From Azorinus chamasolen (lineage: Eukaryota > Mollusca > Bivalvia > Cardiida > Solecurtidae), in assembly GCA_963576725.1 (NCBI GenBank), contig OY755246.1:76352239-76416238 (forward strand): a stretch of 64,000 nt of DNA. Direction: 5' to 3'. The notes beneath the pieces are model-generated. The model was given only the letters and a program-made list of their open reading frames with translations. It searched no databases and was not told where the DNA came from. Both the position numbers and the translations under genes were made by a program. Shown piece by piece: positions 33,601 to 45,600 of the stretch. Positions within the stretch are counted from its first letter, which is position 1. Every line of letters starts with the position of its first letter.

Positions 33601-36600
33601 TGAAATCCATTGATAGATAAAGAAGTTACAGGTAAAACACAAAATTTGTTACAAAGTAATTGTACCCTGTGACCTTGACCTTTGACCCATTGACCTGGGA
33701 GTTGAACGCGACACATTGTCTTTGTGTGGTGAACATTTGTGGAAGTTATATTGAAATCCATTGATAGATGAAGAAGTTACAGACCGGACACGAAATTTGT
33801 GACAAAGTAATTGTACCCTGTGACCTTGACCTTTGACCCATGGACCAGGGAGTTGAAAGCGACACATCGTCTTTGTGTGGTGAACATTTGTGCCAAGTTA
33901 TATTGAAATCCATTGATAGATGAAGAAGTTACAGACCGGACACGAAATTTGTGACAAAGTAAATGTACCCTGTGACCTTGACCTTTGACCCATGGACCTG
34001 GGAGTTGACCCCGACACATCGTCTTTGTGTGGTGAAGATTTGTGGCAAGTTATATTGAAATCCATTGATAGATGAAGAAGTTACAGACCGGACACGAACT
34101 TTGTGACAAAGTAATTGTACCCTGTGACCTTGACCTTTGACCCATGGACCTGGAAGTTGAACGCGACACATCATCTCTGTCTGGTGAACATTTGTGGCAA
34201 GTTATATTGAAATCCATTGATAGATGAAGAAGTTACAGGCCGGACACGAAATTTGTAACAAAGTAATTGTACCCTGTGACCTTGACCTTTGACCCATGGA
34301 CCTGGGAGTTGAACGCGACACATCGTCTTTGTGTGGTGAACATTTGTGCCAAGTTATATTGAAATCCATTGACAGATGAAGAAGTTACAGACCGGACACG
34401 AAATTTGTGACAAAGTAATTGTACCCTGTGACCTTGACCTTTGACCCATTGACCTGGGAGTTGAACGCGACACATCGTCTCTGTCTGGTGAACATTTGTG
34501 GTAAGTTATATTGAAATCCATTGATAGATGAAGAAGTTACAGACCGGACACGAATTCCGGACGGAAGGACAGACGGACGGACGGACAGACGGACAGACGG
34601 ACAGACGGACGGACGGACAGACGGACGGACGGACAGACGGACAGACGGACAGACGGAAGGACGGACAATGCGATTACTATATGCCCGCCTTTGGGGGCAT
34701 AAAAATAAGACCTCAGTAACTACATGTATCTAATCTTTGAATTCATCTGAACTCATTTTCCCTGTTGAATATTTGTGTTAGAAATAATGACATCGTGAAT
34801 ATTTATTAATAAAAGTTAGCTATTTTTATAATGCCACAATATAATACGTACATAGGCATGTTTGGTATTGGTAGAAACTGTAGTCTGTCCTATTATAAAT
34901 TCATTTATTATTTTAAGCAAACAAAGCAGATCCTGATCAGATGGCTCCTTCAAGAGTGTGTAAAAAAAAAAAATCATATGAGGGAAACAGCTATAAACAA
35001 TTTGGACACAATTTTTTTTTTAATGTATGTGTACACTAATGTGTACATTGGAATTTTGAATTCTTTTTCTGCCTGAATACACAAGTAAGAAACAAAAAAT
35101 GATTCTTCAATATTTAATACATTACTTTTTATAATGGAAAATGAACAAGAAAATGTGGCAAAAATAAACAAACAAGAGATCTAGAGCAGAACCAGAACAG
35201 ACAGTTCTGTTTGTATCTAGGCCCCAATAGTAAGAGGCATTTCTATGCAGTAACGAGTCAACATTAAACAATCAATAAAGCCTTAAAAGGGCCAAAAAGA
35301 TCAAAATGTTCCAACAATAAACCAATATCAGTCTCAATAGCCAATTTCCTAGTTTTCTCCCTTTTTGTTTGTTCAGCACTCCCCTTTTCTATTCATACTT
35401 GATCTAGTGATATTACCATTAGTCCCCCATTATAAAAGGCCCCTATTGTCATGTGATCACATACTGTGGTCACATGATCGTGTAGTGATGACAGATGGTC
35501 GTGTGCCCAGGTAACAAGTCCTTTGTCACCTGTAATAAATCTTACACATGTTGGACGCCAGATTTGAAGGAGAAAATCAGAACAGGTGGACCATAACCTT
35601 TCGAATGTGAGACCAGCATTCACTGGCATTTGCAAACAGTGTAGACCCCAATCAGACGGCTCCTATAGGAGACCTTGGACCAGGGTCTGCACAGTTTGTC
35701 ATTCAAAGCCCTCTCACAACTTCAAACCTTTCATTATGAATGGACTTAGTAGTTAATCACTAATGGGACATTCCACTTTAAAACTTCAGCATTAAAAGGG
35801 CTTAAGCTTGAACCTGCAGCCTGCTGAGCTGTTGATATATCTGTAGCCTGCTGTTGATATATATCTGTGATTACCTTTGCAAACAGTTTAGATCCAGACA
35901 AAATGCTAATTCATCACCTTGTCAGAATCCAAACTATTTGCCACTAATTCTGTTTCTGAAAATTCATTTCCCAAAAAGCTGAAGGAGAAATTTTCTAATG
36001 AGAAATTATTACCCAACTGTATAAAGATTCATTTACCTTGAAAAATGGTATTTTGCTCCATTAAAAATAAAAGGTAGACATTTACTGTTTGAAGAAGTTG
36101 TCACTGATTTGGCGTTAGCATTAGTAAGGTTAATAGCTATTGAAATGGGCTTACAAATGAGGGAACTGCAGAATTACTGAAATGGGCTTACAAATGAGGG
36201 GACTGCAGAATTACTGAAATGGGCTTACAAATGAGGGAACTGCAGAATTACTGAAATGGGCTTACAAATGAGGGAACTGCAGAATTACTGAAATGGGCAT
36301 ACAAATGAGGGAACTGCAGAATTACTGAAATGGGCTTACAAATGAGGGAACTGCAGAATTACTGAAATGATATAAAAGGTTTACTTTAAACAGAAATCCA
36401 TATTTAACCCTTTGCATTAAACATATGGCAGTATGTAATCATGTTTGATATAATATAATGAAATCATGAAATTGAATATTAATTTGATGAATTTTGATAA
36501 TGGCACTGCCACATGAATGCAAGAAATTTTGGCCATGGTAGAAATTGTAAAATACAAATGTAGTAATATTTGTATCTATGATGTTAAATGAGCAAACAGC

Positions 36601-39600
36601 AGACACAGATCAGCCAAATCCCACAGCTGTCTGATTTGAGTCTTTGTTCATCCTTTCTGTTGAATATTCATGTAAGAAATGAACATTTTATAATATTAGC
36701 TGATTTTTAATGATTGGAATAATTGCACAAATGTTTTGGTATAATGGCAGAAACTTTAGAGTTTGGTCTATTATAATTTCATAAGCAAACAGACTCCTAC
36801 AGGAGCAATGTGTGAAAAAGTGTTTATATGAAGGAAAGGCTTTTAAAAGTGGTGTATGTACAGAGTATGATCTAACCCCTCACCTGTTTCTTATTAACCC
36901 CTTTTTCTGGTGTCTACATATATAGGTTCATTATAAGGATTCATTCCCAATGCAATAGCTTAACATTTTCCCAAATTGGGGAAAAATTCCCGAGAGAGAC
37001 CAAAATTTGATGGACAAATGTGAGGACAGGACCCATATTACAAGAAGAGACATCAGAAATCTGCCAAACAGCTGTTACCTGTCCAGCCAGTGAATCATTA
37101 CTTTTTTATCTGCTATCAACTAATAATTTTATTTATAAATATTAATAAGCATGTCAGATCCCAAAAATAAAATATCAGATATGTGTGTAATATCTCATCA
37201 GGATCAAAATCATTTGAAATTATTATGGTCATCTTTGGAAATAAAACTGGAGGAAAATCCACTTTTAAAATTGAAGTTATTGACAAATTTGGAGACATTT
37301 ACATTGTACTTTACTGGGAGAAATTTTAGCTCTGTGTATGATTAACATGACCTTCTCATCAGGATCCAAGCTGTTTGACAATCAGTCAATAGTCTCTAAA
37401 AGTCTGATTTAACTGGAAGTCGGTGAAAAGTTCAGCAACTCGGAGATTGAGCAGATATATTTTTATAGCACGTGAAGGGTTGAAGATGTATTTATACATG
37501 AATCAGAGCAAGCTGTTACTGGGTAATAGAGCCTCAAGTGACAACTGAAGCCCTGTCGGGGACCCTTTAGTATAGGGGACAGGCTAATTTGCATAATAAA
37601 TTCAAGGACAGAAAATTGACATCTGCTGCGAAATTTCCATCAGATTCAATTTTCCATGTAATGCATTGCATCAATATTTAGTTAAAGGAAATGAGGTGTT
37701 ACGGCAGAACACACTTTGGATCTCTCGTGTGATCTGTGATAGAGCTTGGATCTAGAGCCATGGGACATTTATGTATCTATCTCTAGTGTTTGAAGGATCC
37801 TTACATGTGTTCTTTATTGACTTTCATATCTGGACTTGAAAAATGATATGTCTTTATAATGAACTTTTCTAAGTGTGATAGGTAGGCTATACGAACCCTT
37901 TCCTCCATGAATATTCATGTAAGAAATAATGATGTCATGAATATGAATATTAATTGTTATAATAGCAGTGAAGCACATGAGCACAGGAATTTTGGCAATG
38001 CAGAAACTATAGAATCATACAACTATGTTATATATATCATTTATATCAAAGCAAACAGAGCCGACCCTGATCAGACGGTTCCTTCAGGCGTCTCTGATAT
38101 GGGTCTACTCTGTTTGCCAAGGAGTATTTATGGAGAAAAGGGTTAATCTATTATCAGCCTTAGCAAACAAGATAGACCAGATAAGAAGCCTGTAAGACCG
38201 GTCTAATCATGGTCTATTTCAGGCATTTTTCTGGCCATTTTTTGAAAAGTGGATTTCAATAATTGGGATTTTTTGGAGGCATAAAACTGCAATGATTTTG
38301 AAAACATTTTTGGTCCCATTGTAATGCGTTTTTTTTCTTTTTTATTTAAGATTTGGTCTATTTGGTTAATTTTCTCCAAATTGGGGAAAATGTTACTTAT
38401 TTGCATTGGGAATGGGTCCTTTTAATGAAATTAGAACCAGTGGACACCAGAAAAAGATCTGTATTCTTTTTGCTTAACCCTTTCCCTTCATATAGAATAT
38501 TAAATGCTGTAAAAAGTTTTCACGCATTGCAAACAGAAGACCCAGATCAGATGGTTCCTGTAAGAGTCGTCTGATCAGAGTCTGCCCTGTTTGCTTTTGA
38601 CATAATAATTTTTGGTCAGATTTTACAGTTTTTGTCACAGCAAAAACTTTCCTTGAAAAGTTTACGTTATGAAATTTTGGCAAATAAATATTCCTGATGT
38701 CATTATTTCTTACATGAATATTGAACAGGGAAAGGGTTACACATGTTTTACAGATCATGAACTTCTATTATATATATACTGTTTGCCATAGCAATACATT
38801 TCTTTATCTTCTATTTATATAAGAATACAAGAAACTCATAATGGGTCGAGTCCCTATTAACCCTTTCCATGAATATTTACCGGATTTTTTATTATATGGT
38901 ACATGAAAACAGGATTTTTCAAACTTGGCAGAAACTACATAGGAGAAGATCTATGTAATTCCACTAGAAAACAGAGCAGACCCTTTTCAGGTGGCTCCTG
39001 CAAGATTCATCTCATCTCAGTCTACTATTTGCAAAGGTGTGAAAAGGCATTTATATCAGATAAAGTTGTTCACATATACATGTATATAGTGTTTATCACT
39101 CATCTACCACCGCCCAGTGCAGATCCTGATCAGATACAGTGCCTGAATGTATAATGATGGCTTTATCCTTTTACCCCTTTTGTAAACAGACTAGACCAGA
39201 TCTGAAGAATCCTGTAGGAGTTGTCTGATCAGAATCTTCTGTTTTTGTACGAATTTCTAGTTTCTGCCATGAAAATGTTTCCCTTGTCCATTCGACTCCA
39301 TAATAAAATTCAGCTAATCAATATTTATATATACACATGTGTATTCATTATTTCACAGAGTATATTTACCCTTTACTCCATAAATATGCCTTTCTATGCC
39401 TTTGTGAAAGAGTAGAACCAGATCAGACAGCTCCAATAGGAGTCGTCTGCTCAGGGTGCCACTGCTGCATGCTTATGAAATAATGTAGATGTGACTATGT
39501 AGTTTCTGCCATGATCAAAAATAATATTCATGATGCCATTATTTCTTACATGAATATTCTTGGAGTAAAGGGTCACATTTTATCCTATTTCCTTTACTCA

Positions 39601-42600
39601 ATGAATATTCATACAAGAAATAATGAGATCAGTTGAACATTAATTACATGTAGATTGTATAAAACCTGTTGGACGTACATGTACTGTAATAGAAAATATC
39701 AGAGTACTATGGAAATGGTCCTGATATGTGGATATTCATAACACATTGAAAATGAGGCTTGAACCCTTTCTCTCCTGCAGGAGATATCTGTTCAGGGTCA
39801 GTTGTGTTTCAGTTCTATTTATTATAAGTGATTCATGTATACAGTTAATACATATCTTTAAGTGATTTATTTTTACACAAAGGTTCATAAGGGAAAGGGT
39901 TCATTCAAACTGGCATCATCACTGTTCATGGACATGCACTCATTCACTCAACTCATTACTCCATCAATGTTCATGAGAAATATTGACATCATGCATATTT
40001 ATAAATCAATACTTATAATGGCATATAATATACACCAGATGTTTTGGTTTTGATAGAGACACTATCATGGTCAGATCTATGGTAATTTCATGAGCAAACA
40101 GAGCAGACCCTGATCAGATGGCTCCAACAGGTTCTGTGTGTAACAAACAGAGCAGACCCTGATCAGATGGCTCCAACAGGTTCTGTGTGATCTGGGTCTA
40201 CTCTGTTTGCAAAAAAGAGTCCGTATGAAAAAAAGGGGGTTAACACATACCTTCCACCCGTCTGGAGCTGTCTTGAAATATGGAAAGTTGTCTCTGAAAA
40301 GAGAAAGTAAAGGATACAGATATTTGTCACCGGCATGGTAGAAACAACAATCAAGATACATCAATAATATTCATTAAGAAAACCAAGCAGACTCCTTCAG
40401 GAGGTGTCTGATCTGGGTCTACTGTTAGCTTAAGGCATGAAAAGGCATTTTTATTGGAGAAAGGGTTAAAAACTGTGTACTACCGATTAAGGAGCATATA
40501 TTTTGTCCGAAACCCACAATATATCCGGTTTTCTAGCTATCTTGCATGTGTTTTATATGGGGTTGTAAACAGATCTTATGAAGAATGTATTGTTCTTGGT
40601 TGCAAAATCTTTGATAATTTTCAAGGAATAGCATTCCTTGCCAGCAATGTCAGAAGATTCAGAAATGCATTTAAACAGAAGCAGAGTAAGAAATTGAAGA
40701 TATCCCTTTTGAACATATCATACGAAAACAATTTAACAGGTTACAATCGGAAGGACGATTGTACTGACATGTAAACATGCATGCATGTCTGAGCGACAGA
40801 CAGTTTGTAATGATTCTTTATCGCCTACTGTGCAATATTTAAACAGTGGCTCTCAAATTCTGCATACCTTGACAAAGGATTACTGTTGGGGTGTTTGTTT
40901 TTTGCCAGAAATCTGTCTCAAGTAGACGTTTGAAGCTGCATCTGCATGCATGCTATTGTGCGCCTTAATGATTTGGGCAATGCTTTGGTAATACATTTAC
41001 GAATATGAAATTAGGGGAAGATTGAAGCAAAATCCGATAAGTGTTAAAATGTTTTATGGCAAGTTCACATATGTACCAGTCTATAATCGTAGTTCAGTTT
41101 TTCGATTACCATACAGCGAATTCCGAGAAAAGCGGCGCTGCCTCTTGCAACCAGTATAGACCTAGCTCAGACAATTTTAAGATAAACAAAATGGCTACCT
41201 TTCACAGAAACGATAACTCTAGATTCTTTCAAGGGAAATTACTAAAGCGGAATATTGAAATGATAAAATTTTGTCCATCCTCTGAAAAGTAAACACATAA
41301 AATCCCACCACTGTTGAACGTTGACAAGGTGTAGAGCTCTAAACAATATTAATTAATATTAAATGTACTCTATAATACAGTCATCGTGATGTTTACATAA
41401 TTACTAAATTAGAAGGCGCTTTTTTGACATCATATATCAATAAAATAAGTATGCGTGAAAAATACTGCTCTACATATGAAAGGGTCAAGGTAAAATTCTT
41501 GGATCTGAGGGTCAAAACACCACCCCGACTTAGATGTATGACCTGACTCGCACTCATATATGGCCGAAGATATAGGGTAATCAGGATGTCAAAATTTCTT
41601 ACATGTGACGTGTATTTTGACATGATAATCTTTGAAAAAGGTCCTTAGTGGTCGAAATATTAGATCAGAGCAATTCAAGTATTTATGTATAAATCTACTG
41701 AAAAGATGCATTTACTAGAAAAAGGAACTTAGTTAGAATTCCATAATGTCCTTATTTCTTACATGAATAACCAATAATCATCATGTAAAGGCTTTAATCA
41801 TTAGAGATGCCACAAGTAAGCCTCTGATTGTTGTAAACATGTGAAAATATGTCTGGTATTTTCATAATCCATGCATTATGTAAACAACACCTTTATTGAC
41901 ATACATGTACATTATGTATACATGTACATGCCAGTAAGATTAGCTACTGAACTCTTTGTATGGTAGCAGCAAAACTGTCATTACAAATTGGCAAACACTC
42001 GCGGCTCAAGCAAGAGGGCGATTTGGGAGAAAAAGTCTCCCTATCCCTGCTGACTTCTCCGTTTTGAGCAGAGGAAGAAGTTTAAATATATAGGGAGAAA
42101 CAAAATCAGGACCAAACCTTCCCCCTAAATCCAACTAAACTTGTCCCTGCTGGAGAGCTCAAGCTTGAGCCCTGAAACACTACTAAACAGTTTGGGTCCA
42201 GTTGAGATAGTCTGCGCACAGTGTCGCGTCCCATTTGGATCTAATTGGTTAACTGATAAAAACACTTTGACCGTATTTTTGCAAAGGAATTAAACAAAAG
42301 AAACAGACAACACTTACTGCAGACAAACAATTACTTAGCGTACAATAAGTTAAGATCAATCAATACTGGTCAGCAAAAAATGGTTCATGAACACTTCTGT
42401 CCTTTAACTCTTTTCTCCATCAATACGCTTTTCTATGCGTTTGTAAACTGAGTAGACCCTGATCAGTCTGCTCTGTTCGCTTATGATTTATAGATATGAT
42501 TTTCAAGGATTTTTTTTGGCTTTGACAAAAACAGTAGAATTCATCAGATCTACAAATTGTGTCAAATGCAAACAGAGCAGACCCTGATCAGAGGGTTCCT

Positions 42601-45600
42601 ACAGTAGTCTGATCTGAGTTTACTCTGTTTGTGTGAAAAGGTGTTTATATATAGATATAAATGAGAGGAAAGGGTTAGCATGCTGTGAACTTATCTGGTG
42701 ATAACTTAGATGGAAAGTGACCAACAGTGTTTATCCAGATGAGATGCAGTGACATGGAATGTAATCAATATCTAAACCAACACTTTACAAAGATGTTAAC
42801 ACCTCTCTCCCAATCAAAAACCTATATTTGGACACAATACCTGCTATAGAATTGAGGCAGAATTATGCATACAAAAATATTTCTCAGCTTGTAAAATTCA
42901 TTCAAACATTATACATACATATATACATGTGTGTATATCCACCCAGTGTTTAGATAAGATCCAAACTGTTTGACTGCCATTTAGAAAAAAAGAAAACATT
43001 ATTTAACCCTTTTCCTCATATAAATGCCTTTGCAAACAGTAGACCTAGATCAGAAGTCTGATCAGGGTTTGCTCTGTTTGCTTATAAATATGACTTTGTA
43101 GTACTACATGTAGTACTTAACAAAAAGAAGCATTTGTGTACATATTGCCATTGTAAGAATGCAGCTAATAAAATTTTAATATTCATGATGTTCTCATTTC
43201 TTACATGAATTTTTACCAGGGAAAGGGTTAAAAAGAATTTTAGTACACTTTATTTGCAGAAACAATTACATGGAATGCAAAGAGTTAGTTATACTACAGG
43301 AGGGTATTATTTATAAGATCACATGTACACACAGTGTGGAGCTATATTTAGCCTCAGGGTTTTCCCACAGTGAGGCACAAAGCAGGGCCACATATTTAGC
43401 AAACTATTTACATTCGGTGTTAATTCCTGTTTGTTACTTTTCCAATAATAACTTTATCTGCATGATAAACATGGTCCTTTTGATGTCATTGTCCTGGTAC
43501 AGCCAACAAAGGGAAACGGGTGATAGTGCATTCATTATGACTAATCTGACAGACTTAGCAATGCTGTGCCAAGTAGAAATTGAAAGTGAAAGTACATATT
43601 GTATGTACATAAGCAGTTTAAATTCTCAAAAAGCAATGCACAACCATTCTGTACAGTATCCGAGGTACTGATTCTAAAGAGTGGTTTGGTTGAGAAATAA
43701 TGATTTTAGCATTTGATCATGCATGTTCATCAGTGTACATGTTTATAAATCAATCTGTATTTAATCTAAATAGTTCAATAAAGACCCTGTAAGCTAAAAT
43801 AAGATACAATTGTATGATCAAGGTCAAAGTTCTGCAGAAAGTTATAATGTTACATTCCCTTTTAGAACCATCTTGAAATGACAATTCTAAGGAGTGGCTA
43901 AAATTAACATAAAAAGTTTGGTAATGAAAGGACACCTTTAGCGTTGGTCCAATACTTAGTACAGGTGCAAGGTCATTTGTTGCTGAGCAGTATCAACCCT
44001 CTCCCCATTGAATATCTGGGTCTACTCTGTCTATAATAATTAGTGTAAAAATGACAGCCAAAAAAAGATTTTAGTGTGACAAAGAGGAATAACTAAAAAG
44101 TAATATTTACATTCGCCCTGCAACGTCCTTATATAACCTTATTCTAAAAAGGAAGTTGCATTTTCCCATGAACGTTCATTTCAATACCCGATCCGTTGAA
44201 ATATAAAAAATACAATGGAATATAAATATAAGAAATGAATGACGTGCTCCCGGTGTTCATTAGGTTATGCAACGCATACCTTTACGAGCAAAGATTTACG
44301 TGAAGCCCTTCGGGCTTCACTAACTTTGCTCGAAAAGCTATGCGTTGCATAACCTCATGAACACCGGGATCACGTCATTCATTTCTTAATTGCATGCAGA
44401 GTGATGGACCTTAGTTACATCAATGGTCCTCAATGAGAGGAAGACACATGAAATTTGAAAGCGCTATAATGATTAGTTTAGAAATGTCAGCCAAAAAAAG
44501 AAAGTGTGACAGACAGACAGACGACGGAATAGTGATCCCCAAGTGACACACTACCTTTCGGCAGGTGACACAAAAACTCTGATGTTTGGGTATGAAATAA
44601 GAGCACCCTGTCTGTGTTTGCAAGGCGCCCCAGCGCCTCTATTAGAGGAAATACGGTATGTATTATTGTAAGCAAAATGAGCAGACCTTGACCGGATGGC
44701 TCCTTATCTGGGTCTACTCTCTGAGCAGACCTTGACCGCTGGCTCCTTACCTGGGTCTACTCTCTGAGGTTCAGATAAGATGGTAAATTTAAACATTTTC
44801 AAGAATAGCTCCATTATTTCTCCACCAAACTGGGTACTATGACCACTCTTTAGAATCTTCTCGAAGAAACGATTCTAAATCTAATCGTGGTCACAGTGTA
44901 GGGCTTTGTGGAGAAATAACAATTTTAGTATTTGGTGTTTTTTTTTTTGGTTTTACATCGTTTTAACAGTATTTCAGTCATATCACGACGTCCAGCTAAT
45001 TACAGGTGGAAGAAGACCCCAGACGTTCTGTGCACAGAACAAGTTGCACTGTTTCATGCACAGAAAAACATCCAAGTAGAACCATCCACCTACCATAAGC
45101 CAGCTGGAAGGCTTCCTCACATGAAAAATCCAAATGCCCAGACTGGGATTCGAACCCACAGCAGTGAGGGGCTGAGATTCAGTCGAAGACCATATTAACC
45201 ACTCGGCCACGGAGGCCCCTTTAGTACTTGGGTAAGCAGAAGTATCTGTACATAGATCTGTACTCTGCAAAAGCATAGGATTGTTAATATGGAGTAAAGA
45301 ATTAATTGGGAATGAGGAGGTACATGTAATTAATGCACTGTTTGCAGTGGTAAGCTGAAATCATGATGTGCTAATTATCCCTTTCCCTCATGCTGGGCTT
45401 TTTTGGCCGATTTATAGCCGTTATTGGGCTATATTCCCAATGGCAAAAAGTATGTTTTTCCCCAATTTTTGGAGGAAAATTCCCAATTTCAAGTCAGAAA
45501 AGAACAAACCTCGATTTATTCAGTACAATTGTTCTTGGAACGATATGTTCACACTTTTTTATCAAAAATTAGAATGCTCAGAGTTAGTCATACATTAATA

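Noticed and set aside
33185..34475. Series of minus-strand open frames with repeated [19 protein letters not shown] peptides
   Set aside because: Repeat translation of the pearl/HINE 152-bp units; not genes.
34521..34733. Asp/Gly/Arg/Thr-rich open frames
   Set aside because: Direct reading of the (ACGG/ACAG)n microsatellite at the end of the pearl element.
40454..40774. 106-codon plus-strand open frame
   Set aside because: Starts in a MITE terminus, no family recognised, antisense in the FoxN1/4 intron; kept only as a note.
43270..43671. 133-codon plus-strand open frame
   Set aside because: No recognisable domain, no splice or homolog support, lies in a FoxN1/4 intron on the opposite strand. 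By a rough estimate about one frame this long is expected by chance in a window of this size.
45131..45219. tRNA gene (A and B boxes present)
   Set aside because: It is the head of a SINE: followed by a SINE body and A tail and enclosed by a 12-bp target duplication; acceptor-stem pairing of a true tRNA is not evident.
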